A stretch of 64,000 nt of DNA from Flavobacterium luminosum (GTDB lineage: Bacteria; Bacteroidota; Bacteroidia; Flavobacteriales; Flavobacteriaceae), in assembly GCF_023635005.1 (NCBI RefSeq), contig NZ_JAMLJM010000011.1, forward strand, positions 1-64,000, read 5' to 3'. Each line of letters begins with the position of its first letter. Positions within the stretch are counted from its first letter, which is position 1. Of this stretch, positions 54,307 to 62,779 are shown piece after piece. Both the position numbers and the translations under genes were made by a program. The notes under the pieces are model-generated. The model was given only the letters and a program-made list of their open reading frames with translations, did no database searches and had not been told where the DNA came from.

Positions 54307-55191
54307 TTAATCTCCATCTTTAATCCACATTTCTGCTGGCATTCCGATTTTTAGACTACCGTCATTTTTTACTTTTACCTTTACGGCATAAACAAGATTT
54401 ACTCGTTCTTCTTTTGTTTGAATAATTTTAGGAGTAAACTCTGCTGAAGATGCAATCCATGAAATGGTTCCTTGATATGATTTCATATCTTTTTCAGCAT
54501 CAATTTTTACCGATACATTTTGTCCAACTTTTATTTTTGACAACTGTGTTTCGCTTACATAGATTCGCAAAGTCATTTCAGAAATATCAGCTATCTTGTA
54601 TAGTGGTTTTCCAAATGCTGTTATTTCGCCTGGTTCTGCATATTTGGCCAAAACAGTACCAGAAATTGGATTGAAGATTTTTGATTTTTTTAATTGGTCG
54701 TTTATCTTTTCAATCTGAATTTCAATCGATTTAACTTCGTTAATAATTGGTGCATTTTGGGTTTCAACACTTTGCATTTGTTGCTTTAAAACACTTACTT
54801 TTCCGTTTACTTCATCTACTTGACGTTTTGTTGCAGCACTTTCAGCAAACATATTTTGAATTCTTTTTTGCTCAATTAAAGTCGTTTTTAATTGTTCGTT
54901 TAACACATTTCGTTGTGATAAAACATTAGTTGATTTAGAATAAATTGTATTTTTTGAAGCCAATAATTGTTGTTTATTCAGATACAATTGAGTGGTATCT
55001 ATTTGTCCAACTAAAGCGTTTTCTTGTAAAAGATCTCCTTCTTCAAGTTTTAGAAATTCGATTTTTCCGTTTGCTTCAGATGAAATAGTTATTTCTGTAG
55101 CTTCAAAGTTTCCAAAAGCATCTGCTTCATTTTTGTCTTTGTTACAAGAAAATATCGCTAATACTGTAATATATAATATACTTTTTTTCAT
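54307..55191 (-). CDS. HlyD-family periplasmic adaptor, YbhG-like
   Basis: The 294-aa lipoprotein (lipobox AIFSC, Cys16) has the membrane-fusion layout: lipoyl half ISSEANGKIEFLKLEEGDLL, a helical hairpin (residues 70-170), the second lipoyl half NPISGTVLAKYAEPGEITA and a beta-barrel VSVKIDAEKDMKSYQGTIS. It links the ABC-2 permeases to the outer-membrane channel encoded just upstream. It lies 1 nt after the TolC stop. Confidence 0.93.
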   Translation of the reverse strand: MKKSILYITVLAIFSCNKDKNEADAFGNFEATEITISSEANGKIEFLKLEEGDLLQENALVGQIDTTQLYLNKQQLLASKNTIYSKSTNVLSQRNVLNEQLKTTLIEQKRIQNMFAESAATKRQVDEVNGKVSVLKQQMQSVETQNAPIINEVKSIEIQIEKINDQLKKSKIFNPISGTVLAKYAEPGEITAFGKPLYKIADISEMTLRIYVSETQLSKIKVGQNVSVKIDAEKDMKSYQGTISWIASSAEFTPKIIQTKEERVNLVYAVKVKVKNDGSLKIGMPAEMWIKDGD

Positions 55192-55192
55192 C

Positions 55193-56443
55193 TTAATGGG
55201 TTCCTTTAATAGTTTGATAATTTATTTTAGCCAATTCTAATTGTGTTTGATGTACTTTTTGATTGGTTTTAGCATCAAAAAGTTGATTTAATTCTGTTAC
55301 ATATTCAGATGTTGTGATTACACCGTTTCGCATTTGAGAATCGGATGATTGAACAACTTTATCACGCAACAGAATAATTTGAGAATCCGTTTTAATAATG
55401 GTTTCTAGTTTAGAAATTTCAGATTTTAATTCGTTTAATTGCATTTGATTATTGGTTTCAAAAGTTTCTTTTTCAGTTGTAACAATTTCTTTTGCAATAT
55501 CTAAAGCTTGTTTCTCCGATTTTGATTTATTCCAATCAAATACATTCCAATTCAATTTTAAACCAACCATATAAAAGTCATCAAATGAATTATTAAGCAT
55601 ATTTAAACCAGGATTTCCATAACCAGCTTGTCCAAAAGCGTTTAATTTTGGTAAATTTGATTTTGAAATTATATTTTTAGAAGCTTCTATTTGATCTTGT
55701 TGCAGTTCAAAAAATTTCATTTCAGGTCGTACTCCGTTTGTTTCTAAAGTAGTACTTGGTCTTTCTAAAACAGAGTTTTCTTTTATAGTTGTTGAAGTTA
55801 AACCGGCTAAATTTTGAAGTTCTTTTATTCGTTGAAATGTATTTTCAGTTAATGCCTGTTCTAATTTTAACAATTCAGCTTCTAAAACTTGTTCAGATGA
55901 AGGCAACATAGCACCATTTTTCACACCTGATTTTACTTCTTTTATTTTTGAATGGATAGTGCTTTGTTTGGCTAATAATAATTCTCTTTGGTCTTGCCAT
56001 AACAAAATCATCATGTATGAATAATTGATACGAGATTTAAGTTGATACAAATTAACAGCAACTAGTTGTTGCTGTGTAAGCATTTGAGCTTCTTTTAATT
56101 TGGTGTTTGCATTAATCATTCCTCCATTATAAAGTAATTGATTTACATCTAAAGTGGCTCTATATTGGTCTTTATTTATTGGCTCTACACCAGGTAAAGA
56201 AGTAGGTAATCCAATTACATCTGATTGGTAAGTTGCCTGTGCGTTTATGTCTATTTTAGGTAATTTTGCTTTATTTAGAGCATCTATTTCAAACGATGTT
56301 TTCTGTTGCAAAAAATTTGTTTGTTTAGCAATGGGATAATTTTTTTCTGCAAAAGCATAACATTCTTCAATCGTTAGTTTTTGTTGGGCATAAGAACTAA
56401 TAGTTAAAATTAGAAGCAATATTGTTACTAAATTATTTTTCAT
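55193..56443 (-). CDS. TolC-family outer-membrane channel
   Basis: The 416-aa protein has a signal peptide (MKNNLVTILLLILTISSYAQ) and two OEP repeats of long helices (ALNKAKLPKIDINAQATYQS near residue 55; SKSNLPKLNAFGQAGYGNPG near residue 260). Ser/Thr-rich helical ends are typical of TolC. It provides the outer-membrane exit for the YbhFSR-type pump. It starts 3 nt after the tetR stop. Confidence 0.93.
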   Translation of the reverse strand: MKNNLVTILLLILTISSYAQQKLTIEECYAFAEKNYPIAKQTNFLQQKTSFEIDALNKAKLPKIDINAQATYQSDVIGLPTSLPGVEPINKDQYRATLDVNQLLYNGGMINANTKLKEAQMLTQQQLVAVNLYQLKSRINYSYMMILLWQDQRELLLAKQSTIHSKIKEVKSGVKNGAMLPSSEQVLEAELLKLEQALTENTFQRIKELQNLAGLTSTTIKENSVLERPSTTLETNGVRPEMKFFELQQDQIEASKNIISKSNLPKLNAFGQAGYGNPGLNMLNNSFDDFYMVGLKLNWNVFDWNKSKSEKQALDIAKEIVTTEKETFETNNQMQLNELKSEISKLETIIKTDSQIILLRDKVVQSSDSQMRNGVITTSEYVTELNQLFDAKTNQKVHQTQLELAKINYQTIKGTH

Positions 56444-56446
56444 AAT

Positions 56447-57058
56447 TTAAATTTTTATTGAATTAATAATAAACTCCGATACTTCCGTTTTACGTTTTTT
56501 TAATAATTTCTTGTAGCTTTCTTTGTCCATATTTACAAGTGCCATTAATAGAGGTTCACCTATAAATGGAAAAATATTTAAGGATATAATATTAATAAAC
56601 AATTGTTCTGCTTCAATTGGTTTAATAATGCCTTTATCTATCGCTTCATTAACCTGAATTTTAAATTTATCAATTGTAGGGAAGTTTTTTTCTGCACGAA
56701 GTTTTTGTATAAAATCAGGATTTTTACTTAACTCTTGTATTACAAAATTTGGCAAATAGGGATGTTTGATTACAAATGCGACATAATTCTCTGTAAATTT
56801 TCTTATTTTTTCAAATAAATCGGTGTCGTCATTCAACACTCTATTTAATTGAGGAGCTAACAATTTAAAAGCACTTTTAAAAACTGCCTCGAATAAAAGT
56901 TGTTTGCTTCTATAATAATAATGTAATAATGCCTTATTTATATTGGCTTTATCCGCAATTTCTTGCATTCTTGCTCCAGCCATTCCTTTCTGTAGGAAAA
57001 CTTCCTTTGCTGCATTTAATATTTCAGTTTCAGTATTTTCTGATTCTTTATTATTCAT
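56447..57058 (-). CDS. TetR-family repressor of the exporter operon
   Basis: The 203-aa protein has a TetR HTH (residues 8-55: TEILNAAKEVFLQKGMAGAR, MQEIADKANINKALLHYYYR) and a helical ligand domain related to the CecR/YbiH type, which controls ybhGFSR in E. coli. It is the first gene of its operon and probably represses it by binding the dyad at 57077-57092. Confidence 0.9.
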   Translation of the reverse strand: MNNKESENTETEILNAAKEVFLQKGMAGARMQEIADKANINKALLHYYYRSKQLLFEAVFKSAFKLLAPQLNRVLNDDTDLFEKIRKFTENYVAFVIKHPYLPNFVIQELSKNPDFIQKLRAEKNFPTIDKFKIQVNEAIDKGIIKPIEAEQLFINIISLNIFPFIGEPLLMALVNMDKESYKKLLKKRKTEVSEFIINSIKI

Positions 57059-57076
57059 AATGTTTAACTATCTGAT

Positions 57077-57100
57077 TTAACTATTTGGTTAACAAATTTA
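57077..57100 (-). promoter_or_regulatory. Promoter and putative TetR operator of the exporter operon
   Basis: On the minus strand TAAATTTG (57100-57093) matches TAnnTTTG. Next to it TTAAC-n6-GTTAA (57077-57092) is a dyad between this box and the start codon, where a TetR dimer would block transcription. Confidence 0.5.
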
Positions 57101-57172
57101 TTGAAAATATATTTATTAAACCTTATTTAAGATTTATTTAACATAAATCATTTATTTATATTTGATTAATAT

Positions 57173-58426
57173 TCAACTAGAAATTACATTTTTATTTAAT
57201 TGGCTATTATTTAGAACAGTGAATTTATCTTTTAAAATTTTCATATCATCGCTTACTTTTCTATCTAAAACCTTTGCATAATGTTGGGTAGTTCTTAAAT
57301 TTTTATGCCCAAGCATTTTGCTCACGCTTTCAATTGGAACGCCATTGGTAAGTGTCACAGTAGTAGCAAAAGTATGTCGAGCAATGTGGAATGTTAGTTC
57401 TTTTTCAATTTCACAAACTCCTGCAATTTCTTTTAGATAAGCATTCATTTTTTGGTTGGATAGGATAGGTAGTAGTTTATTTTCATTCAAACATTGTGGA
57501 TGATTTTCGTATTTATCGATTATCATTTGAGTAACTGGAAGGATTGGAATTTTGGAAGCACTTTCTGTTTTCTGCCTGTGCGTGAATATCCATTTCTCTC
57601 CATCAATACCGTAGCTTATATGTGACTTTGTTAGGTTTTTGACATCTATGTATGCTAAACCTGTAAAGCAGCTAAAAAGGAAGATATCACGAACTAGTGA
57701 AAGCCTTTCAGTTTTGAAATCTTTTTCTATTATTGATTGGATTTCTACTTCTGTTAGATAAACTCTCTCAACTTCTTTGACTTTTGATTTATAATTAGCA
57801 AATGGGTTCTTTTCTAACCAGTCATTGGCCAAACAAAGCTTGATGATTTTATTGAAGTTTTTTAGGTATTTAACAGCTGTGTTATTCGCACAATTTCTAA
57901 CACTTCTTAACCAGAATTCATAATCGGTTATAAAAGCGTGATCAATCTTGGTAATATCAATATCTGAAATATTATATTTCCATTGCATAAATTCGATAGT
58001 ATGCTTGAGTGAAGTAGTGTATCGTTCTAATGTTCCTGGGGCGTATTCTTTCCCAACGAGTTCTTTTATTTTATTGTTGTGGTCTTGGAAGATGGGAACG
58101 AGCATACGCTTGGTTTCTGATAGACCAAACAATTCATTCTTTAAATTTTCAGAAGTAACGCTAATATCTTTCTTGAAAAGTTTCTTCCCTGCTTCTAAAA
58201 CTTGATTTTTTAGATAATCCAGATGACTATTGATTGTTCTAGCTTCTTCTGAAGTGCCTTTAACTTTGCTGCCTTCTGAGGACCATTTATCGGGATTGAT
58301 GTATTTGTTGGTACTAAACTCAAATCTTTTAGCATTAACTGTAACTCTGGTGTAGATTGGACAAACTCCTAAATTGTTGGCTTTTGCTCTCTTGATGTAG
58401 AAGAGAATTGATACTGATGTGTTCAT
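57173..58426 (-). CDS. IntDOT-like tyrosine recombinase of the island
   Basis: The 417-aa integrase has an N-terminal arm-binding domain (SILFYIKRAKANNLGVCPIY), a SAM-like core-binding domain (about 110-210) and the catalytic domain with CFTGLAYIDVKNLT, HIARHTFATT, LGHKNLRTTQHY and the nucleophile Tyr. At the first catalytic Arg it has Ala (TGLAYIDV), a known feature of IntDOT-type recombinases of Bacteroidota conjugative transposons. It lies 262 bp from the right core at 58688, facing inward, as expected for an integrated element. Confidence 0.93.
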   Translation of the reverse strand: MNTSVSILFYIKRAKANNLGVCPIYTRVTVNAKRFEFSTNKYINPDKWSSEGSKVKGTSEEARTINSHLDYLKNQVLEAGKKLFKKDISVTSENLKNELFGLSETKRMLVPIFQDHNNKIKELVGKEYAPGTLERYTTSLKHTIEFMQWKYNISDIDITKIDHAFITDYEFWLRSVRNCANNTAVKYLKNFNKIIKLCLANDWLEKNPFANYKSKVKEVERVYLTEVEIQSIIEKDFKTERLSLVRDIFLFSCFTGLAYIDVKNLTKSHISYGIDGEKWIFTHRQKTESASKIPILPVTQMIIDKYENHPQCLNENKLLPILSNQKMNAYLKEIAGVCEIEKELTFHIARHTFATTVTLTNGVPIESVSKMLGHKNLRTTQHYAKVLDRKVSDDMKILKDKFTVLNNSQLNKNVISS

Positions 58427-58538
58427 TGTTGGTGACCTTAAAGTTAGTATTAAATTTATTCGATTTAATAACTACACACAAGATGTACATTTTTTGAATA
58501 TGTTGTTGAACACCTTGTAGTAGCGGTGCTTTCGTTGC

Positions 58539-58587
58539 GAGGTGTCACTGAAAATTTAATTTTTTAGTGACACCTTGAAAGACACCT
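58539..58587. repeat. Right-end arm-type repeats AGGTGTCACT / AGTGACACCT
   Basis: AGGTGTCACT (58540-58549) and AGTGACACCT (58566-58575) form an inverted pair, and a third GACACCT follows at 58581. The same words occur 60 bp inside the left core (11800). They lie between the integrase start and the core, the place of integrase arm sites. Confidence 0.5.
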
Positions 58588-58631
58588 AAACTTTGAGATT
58601 TAATGAATAATTTGATATAACCCTAAAAGAA

Positions 58632-58665
58632 AAAACCCACTAAATTGTTGAATTTAGTGGGTTTT
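58632..58665. terminator. Hairpin beside the right att-like core
   Basis: AAAACCCACTAAATT pairs exactly with AATTTAGTGGGTTTT around a 4-nt loop. It is rich in A and T at both outer ends and could end transcription from either side. It parallels the hairpin next to the left core. Confidence 0.75.
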
Positions 58666-58687
58666 AGTACCGTTTGTATTTCTACTG

Positions 58688-58700
58688 GCGGAGAAAGAGG
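58688..58700. other. Right attachment-site core of the 47-kb island
   Basis: GCGGAGAAAGAGG repeats the core at 11729-11741 exactly; the flanks differ (AACAAAC here). No tRNA gene adjoins. A second integrase gene begins 194 bp to the right, so this core may be shared by two elements placed end to end. The rest of 58427-58893 has no gene. Confidence 0.55.
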
Positions 58701-58893
58701 AACAAACACCTACTTTTTCAATACATATCAAATCTTACTAAAACAATCGTTAACCCTTATAAAATAAGGGTTTTTTAATATATCATAGTTAAGTAAAATT
58801 AAGTGAATTATAAATAAAAATAGTCAATGTGGGGATTATGTGGGGATAATTTTGTATCTTTAAACTATTGAAATACATAATAATTCCGTACCA

Positions 58894-60195
58894 ATGGCAA
58901 CTATTAACTACCTCATCAAAGGAGAAAAAAACGCAACAAACATACTTTTGCGTTTCAAAAATGGCAGAAAATTTGACTTAACAGCTTCAACCGATTTAAA
59001 GGTAGAACCTAAAAGATGGAGTGCTGCAAAGCAAAAAGTCAAACTTACAAACGATGATAAGTCCAAGGACGTTATTAATAACAAACTTGCAGAGCTTGAA
59101 AAATTCATATTTGATGAGTTCAATTCCGATAACAGTAAAGGAGAATACATCGATAAACATTGGTTAAGAAAAAAGATAGCTAATTTCTTCAATAGACCTA
59201 TTGATGAAACAGCCATCGATGAAGTGTTTTTCATTCCGTTCATGGAAACATTTATTAAAAATGCCCCATCAAGGATAATTAAAGGCAAAAATAAGCCAAT
59301 TGCCAAAGGAACTATTACAAAGTATAACACAACTCAAAAAAAGCTAGAAGAGTACGAGAAACGCTTTAAAACGAAGCTAAAATTTACCGATTTAGATTTA
59401 ACCTTTTATGATAGGTTCGTAAACTTCTTATCACAAGAACAAAAAATAAATTTAGGTACTATTGGAAATTACATTGGTACACTTAAAACAATTGCCAGAG
59501 ATGCAAAATTGAAAGGCTTGCCGGTACATCCTCACATCGAGCATCCTAACTTTTTTGTACCAAAAATTACAGCTGATAGTATTTACTTGAATGATGATGA
59601 AATAAATAAAATCTTCAATCACGACTTCAAAGGAGTTGAAAGACTAGAAAACACAAGAGATTTATTTATTATTGGATTGCGAACAGGATTGAGAATTTCA
59701 GATTTTTTAAGGTTAAAAGATGCCAATATCAAAAATGGCTATATTGAAATTGAAACGCAAAAAACAGGGCAAACAGTTACTATTCCTCTCCACAAGCAAG
59801 TAAAAGCAATTTTAGAAAAAAGAAACGGATTTCCGAGAGCCATTTCGGACCAGAAATTTAATGAGCATGTAAAAGATGTTTGTGAAGAAGTAGGATTTAA
59901 AGAAAAAGTTCAAGGTTCTAAAATCAATAAGAAAACAAAACGTAAAGAAGAAGGTTTATATCACAAGTACGAATTAGTTACTTCACACATTTGTAGAAGA
60001 AGTTTTGCAACCAATCTATATGGGAAACTTGATAATTTAACCATAATGGGTATTACAGGACATCAAACAGAAACTCAATTTTTAAAGTACATCAAAATCA
60101 CTAATACAGAAAAAGCAGAAAAACTAAAAGAGTACTGGAACAAGCAAAACGAAGAACAGGAAATTGAAGAGAAAAAAATGAAAGTAGTTAAGTAA
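58894..60195 (+). CDS. Tyrosine recombinase of a second integrated element
   Basis: The 433-aa integrase has a SAM-like core-binding domain (residues 110-210) and a catalytic domain with the first Arg present (RTGLRISDFLRLKD), HICRRSFATN and TGHQTETQFLKYIKIT. It differs clearly from the integrase at 57173. Direct repeats TGTGGGGAT (58829 and 58840) upstream may be its arm sites, and TAATTTTG (58847-58854) could be its -7 box. It points away from the 47-kb island into the second element. Confidence 0.93.
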   Translation: MATINYLIKGEKNATNILLRFKNGRKFDLTASTDLKVEPKRWSAAKQKVKLTNDDKSKDVINNKLAELEKFIFDEFNSDNSKGEYIDKHWLRKKIANFFNRPIDETAIDEVFFIPFMETFIKNAPSRIIKGKNKPIAKGTITKYNTTQKKLEEYEKRFKTKLKFTDLDLTFYDRFVNFLSQEQKINLGTIGNYIGTLKTIARDAKLKGLPVHPHIEHPNFFVPKITADSIYLNDDEINKIFNHDFKGVERLENTRDLFIIGLRTGLRISDFLRLKDANIKNGYIEIETQKTGQTVTIPLHKQVKAILEKRNGFPRAISDQKFNEHVKDVCEEVGFKEKVQGSKINKKTKRKEEGLYHKYELVTSHICRRSFATNLYGKLDNLTIMGITGHQTETQFLKYIKITNTEKAEKLKEYWNKQNEEQEIEEKKMKVVK

Positions 60196-60230
60196 GATAA
60201 AGTTTACTATATTTAACTTTTTAATTTTGT

Positions 60231-61136
60231 ATGAAAAGTGTTAATTCGTTTATAAAAGCTTTAAGCGCAAATTATTATTCTGAATTTCTTACGGATGCAA
60301 TAGCTGAAGAAATTGATTTTCATAGATATTTTTTGCCAGTTAATTATCAAAATCATTATTATTATGAATTGAAAATTAACGAAATTCATCTTAAAAGAAG
60401 AGAAATAATAGACAATGTAAAAAAGCTATATCAAAACGCATTATCTCAAATTTATATTGAATTATCTTCACAAGACCCAGATAATTTTGATTCCTTTTTA
60501 GCTTTTAATATAGAAGCTGTAAAACTGCAATTAAAAATTTTAAGAGCTGATTTTTATGTAGATGAAAAACAATCGAGATACTTTTCAGTAATAGATGACA
60601 ATCCAAATCTTCAGGAATTAATTGCAAGAACTCACGATAGAACAAGTTCAAACGAAATAGAAATAGATAAAAAGATTTTTGATTTAATTTCAGATTCCAA
60701 ATTTAGAAAAGTTGAAAGTATATATTTTTTAGAAGATATTTATAAAAGATCTAAAGCATTAAGTTTTCTTCCGTTGTCATTATTTGTGATAGGACATGAT
60801 TTTGTCGTTCAGCTTAAAAAAATTCAACAAATCGTGTTTGATTTAAAAGAAGAAAAAGCGGTTAATCCAAAAATCAATTGGATAGGTAAAAAAACGCATA
60901 TCGGTTATATTTTAGGGACGTTAGCTTTAAATGGTTTTATTGATGCACCAAAAAATAAAAACGGTGAAATAAATTATACGGCTTATGCTAAATTGATTAA
61001 ACAAAATTTCAATGCTGAAATTTCCGAAGAATCATTGAGAAAATACCTCAACCCTGAAGATGATAAATTCGAAGAAAACAAAAAATCATTTGATAAAGCA
61101 AAATACCATTTACCTAACATAATTGAAGTAAGCTAA
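60231..61136 (+). CDS. RteC-like protein of the second element
   Basis: The 301-aa protein is helical, and its C-terminal region WIGKKTHIGYILGTLALNGF, then AYAKLIKQNFNAEISEESLR, is like the DNA-binding end of RteC-type proteins and of similar Bacteroidota proteins found after integrases. It starts 35 nt after the integrase stop. The assignment to RteC is tentative; a regulatory role is likely from position. Confidence 0.5.
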   Translation: MKSVNSFIKALSANYYSEFLTDAIAEEIDFHRYFLPVNYQNHYYYELKINEIHLKRREIIDNVKKLYQNALSQIYIELSSQDPDNFDSFLAFNIEAVKLQLKILRADFYVDEKQSRYFSVIDDNPNLQELIARTHDRTSSNEIEIDKKIFDLISDSKFRKVESIYFLEDIYKRSKALSFLPLSLFVIGHDFVVQLKKIQQIVFDLKEEKAVNPKINWIGKKTHIGYILGTLALNGFIDAPKNKNGEINYTAYAKLIKQNFNAEISEESLRKYLNPEDDKFEENKKSFDKAKYHLPNIIEVS

Positions 61137-61138
61137 AG

Positions 61139-61160
61139 CGTTCCGGAACGTAAAGGAACG
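61139..61160. promoter_or_regulatory. Palindrome upstream of the HTH/Rep genes
   Basis: CGTTCCGGAACG (61139-61150) is a perfect 12-bp palindrome, followed 4 nt later by another half site GGAACG (61155-61160). It lies 60 nt before the HTH gene and may be an operator for it or part of the element's replication origin. Confidence 0.45.
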
Positions 61161-61219
61161 TTTACCAAATCATAACCAACTTTACTTTGTACCATCAATA
61201 ACGAAAAAAACGTATCACG

Positions 61220-61516
61220 ATGGAACAAAGTAAAATGACACAAGTTTTCGGTGTTTCTCCCGAAGAATTCAAAGAAAGCATCTTAACCGATGTTAGAGCT
61301 GAAATCAAATCTTTAGCTCAAAATTTCCAACCTACTGCACCACAAGAGTATCTCACTCGCCAAGAAACAGCCGAGATACTTAAAGTCTCTTTGGTGACAC
61401 TTTCCGACTGGAACAAAAAGAAAATCTTAAATCCTTATAGATTAGGAAATCTCATTAGATATAAACGTTCAGAAATCGAACAAGCCTTAGTTAGTATTAA
61501 TTCAAAAAAACAATAA
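61220..61516 (+). CDS. Excisionase-like HTH protein
   Basis: The 98-aa protein has a MerR/HTH_17 domain (EYLTRQETAEILKVSLVTLS, DWNKKKILNPYRLGNLIRYK, RSEIEQALVS) after a helical N-terminus. It is the same general type as the proteins at 5355 and 39027. It precedes another small HTH gene by 2 nt and a putative rep gene, forming a control module of the second element. Confidence 0.85.
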   Translation: MEQSKMTQVFGVSPEEFKESILTDVRAEIKSLAQNFQPTAPQEYLTRQETAEILKVSLVTLSDWNKKKILNPYRLGNLIRYKRSEIEQALVSINSKKQ

Positions 61517-61518
61517 CT

Positions 61519-61791
61519 ATGAGCTATCCATTTCAAGAAAGTTTAAGCAACATCGAAAAACGCTTGGAAGAATTAACCCATGCGGTTACCAAAAAGCAAG
61601 AAAGAATATTCGATAAGGTAATTATAGATAACGATGAGTTTCAAAAACTGTTTAAAATTAGTCCAGGAACGGCTGCCAATTGGAGAGAGAAAGGATTGAT
61701 TGCGTACAGCCAAATAAACAATAAAATTGTCTATAAAATAGAGGATATTAACAAAATGCTTGATGATAACTATCGACCATTCAAAAAGTAA
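61519..61791 (+). CDS. Second small HTH protein
   Basis: The 90-aa protein has a degenerate HTH of the same class (DEFQKLFKISPGTAANWREK, GLIAYSQINNKIVYKIEDIN). The N-terminus is a charged helix (LSNIEKRLEELTHAVTKKQE). The tandem of two such genes recalls the paired Xis proteins of Bacteroidota conjugative transposons. The next gene starts 11 nt later. Confidence 0.75.
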   Translation: MSYPFQESLSNIEKRLEELTHAVTKKQERIFDKVIIDNDEFQKLFKISPGTAANWREKGLIAYSQINNKIVYKIEDINKMLDDNYRPFKK

Positions 61792-61802
61792 CTCTTTAGG
61801 TC

Positions 61803-62636
61803 ATGGTAGACTTTATCAAGTTTAAAATTACTGATGAAGTCTTGATAAATGAAGTTTGGAGAAACCCTATTTTAGTATATGATGGTAAAGCGGATAAAAT
61901 CATTGATAATAAACTCAAAAAGAGAATCACAAGAAGATATGAAAATCTATATTTTACTAAGTTTTTCAACAGGTTAGAAATATCAGGAAGCATTCATAAA
62001 TTTTACAATAATGATGTACACAATGCGGACGATTTTACAATAAAAAAAGTAATCCAAGTAATAGATCATCTCAAAGAAATATTCGAGTTAGATTTAGAAA
62101 AATGTTTCATTATAAACTTGGAATACGGAATCAATATCATTTCGCCAATAGCCATTAATAAACTAATAGCAAATTTAATTTATCATGAAAAACGTCAGTT
62201 TTACAGAACAACAAAGCATTTATATTACAAGATAGCGGGTGTTGATGCCTATAAAAACATAAAAGTGTACAACAAACACGTTCAATATCCTACATTTTGT
62301 AAAGAAAATACCTTTCGATTTGAAGTAAAAAGCAAACAAGCTAAATTTATAAACAAGTTAGGAATACACACGTTAAGCGATTTACTTAGCAACAAAACCC
62401 ATCAAGCGTTAGGTTGCTCTTTACTTCAAGAATGGAACAATATCCTTCTATTTGACAGAAAAGCGAATGTAGATGAAAAATATTTTAATACTAATTTTTG
62501 GGAAAATACAATAACCGTTAAAAGTAGAAATCTATTTAACTATCATAAGAAAAAGTATTTCAAACAATTAGGGAAAAGTAATTTACATTCAAAAATTCAC
62601 GGTTTAATTCATCAAAAAATACTTCAATTAATGTAG
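61803..62636 (+). CDS. Putative replication initiator, filamentous-phage gene II/X-like
   Basis: The 277-aa protein has YKIAGVDAYKNIKVYNKHVQ and then FRFEVKSKQAKFINKLGIHT, LSDLLSN. The combination of a KVYNK strand and an FRFEVK strand is typical of phage/plasmid replication proteins of the gene II/X and Rep type. Rolling-circle replication would be the expected role. A catalytic Tyr cannot be assigned with confidence. It ends at a hairpin (62636) and is the last gene of the second element's control module. Confidence 0.55.
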   Translation: MVDFIKFKITDEVLINEVWRNPILVYDGKADKIIDNKLKKRITRRYENLYFTKFFNRLEISGSIHKFYNNDVHNADDFTIKKVIQVIDHLKEIFELDLEKCFIINLEYGINIISPIAINKLIANLIYHEKRQFYRTTKHLYYKIAGVDAYKNIKVYNKHVQYPTFCKENTFRFEVKSKQAKFINKLGIHTLSDLLSNKTHQALGCSLLQEWNNILLFDRKANVDEKYFNTNFWENTITVKSRNLFNYHKKKYFKQLGKSNLHSKIHGLIHQKILQLM

Positions 62637-62672
62637 TGCAGTTTCCAACTAATATATACTTGGAAATTGCAC
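62636..62672 (+). terminator. Hairpin after the putative rep gene
   Basis: GTGCAGTTTCCAA pairs with TTGGAAATTGCAC with one mismatch around an 11-nt loop, starting at the last base of the stop codon. It may be a terminator or a single-strand origin; there is no strong T run. Confidence 0.5.
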
Positions 62673-62742
62673 TATATTAAACTTGTGAATAACTATTCAA
62701 AAAAAGAAACACTACTAAAAAAATCTACAGTATGTTTTTAAT

Positions 62743-62768
62743 TATATTTGCCAATATGTGACAAGTCA
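62743..62768 (+). promoter_or_regulatory. Promoter and controller-type operator before the XRE gene
   Basis: TATATTTG (62743-62750) matches the -7 box TAnnTTTG. TGAC-AA-GTCA (62759-62768) is a small dyad between this box and the start at 62780, where an XRE controller could bind to limit its own expression. Confidence 0.4.
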
Positions 62769-62779
62769 ATAATTAAACA

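Larger units (their letters stand above)
11729..58700. mobile_element. Putative integrated genomic island of about 47 kb
   Basis: The boundaries are inferred from four signs: the identical 13-bp cores at 11729 and 58688; terminator-like hairpins just outside the left core and just inside the right core; GTGACACCT-type repeats just inside both ends; and an IntDOT-like integrase next to the right core. The interior holds an RteC gene, an excisionase-like HTH, a replication initiator and a DnaC-like ATPase, plus defence, redox and export cargo. I recognised no relaxase, coupling protein or conjugation gene, so it is not a complete ICE. A 13-bp repeat alone would be weak; the combined layout makes the call reasonable. 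Confidence 0.6.
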
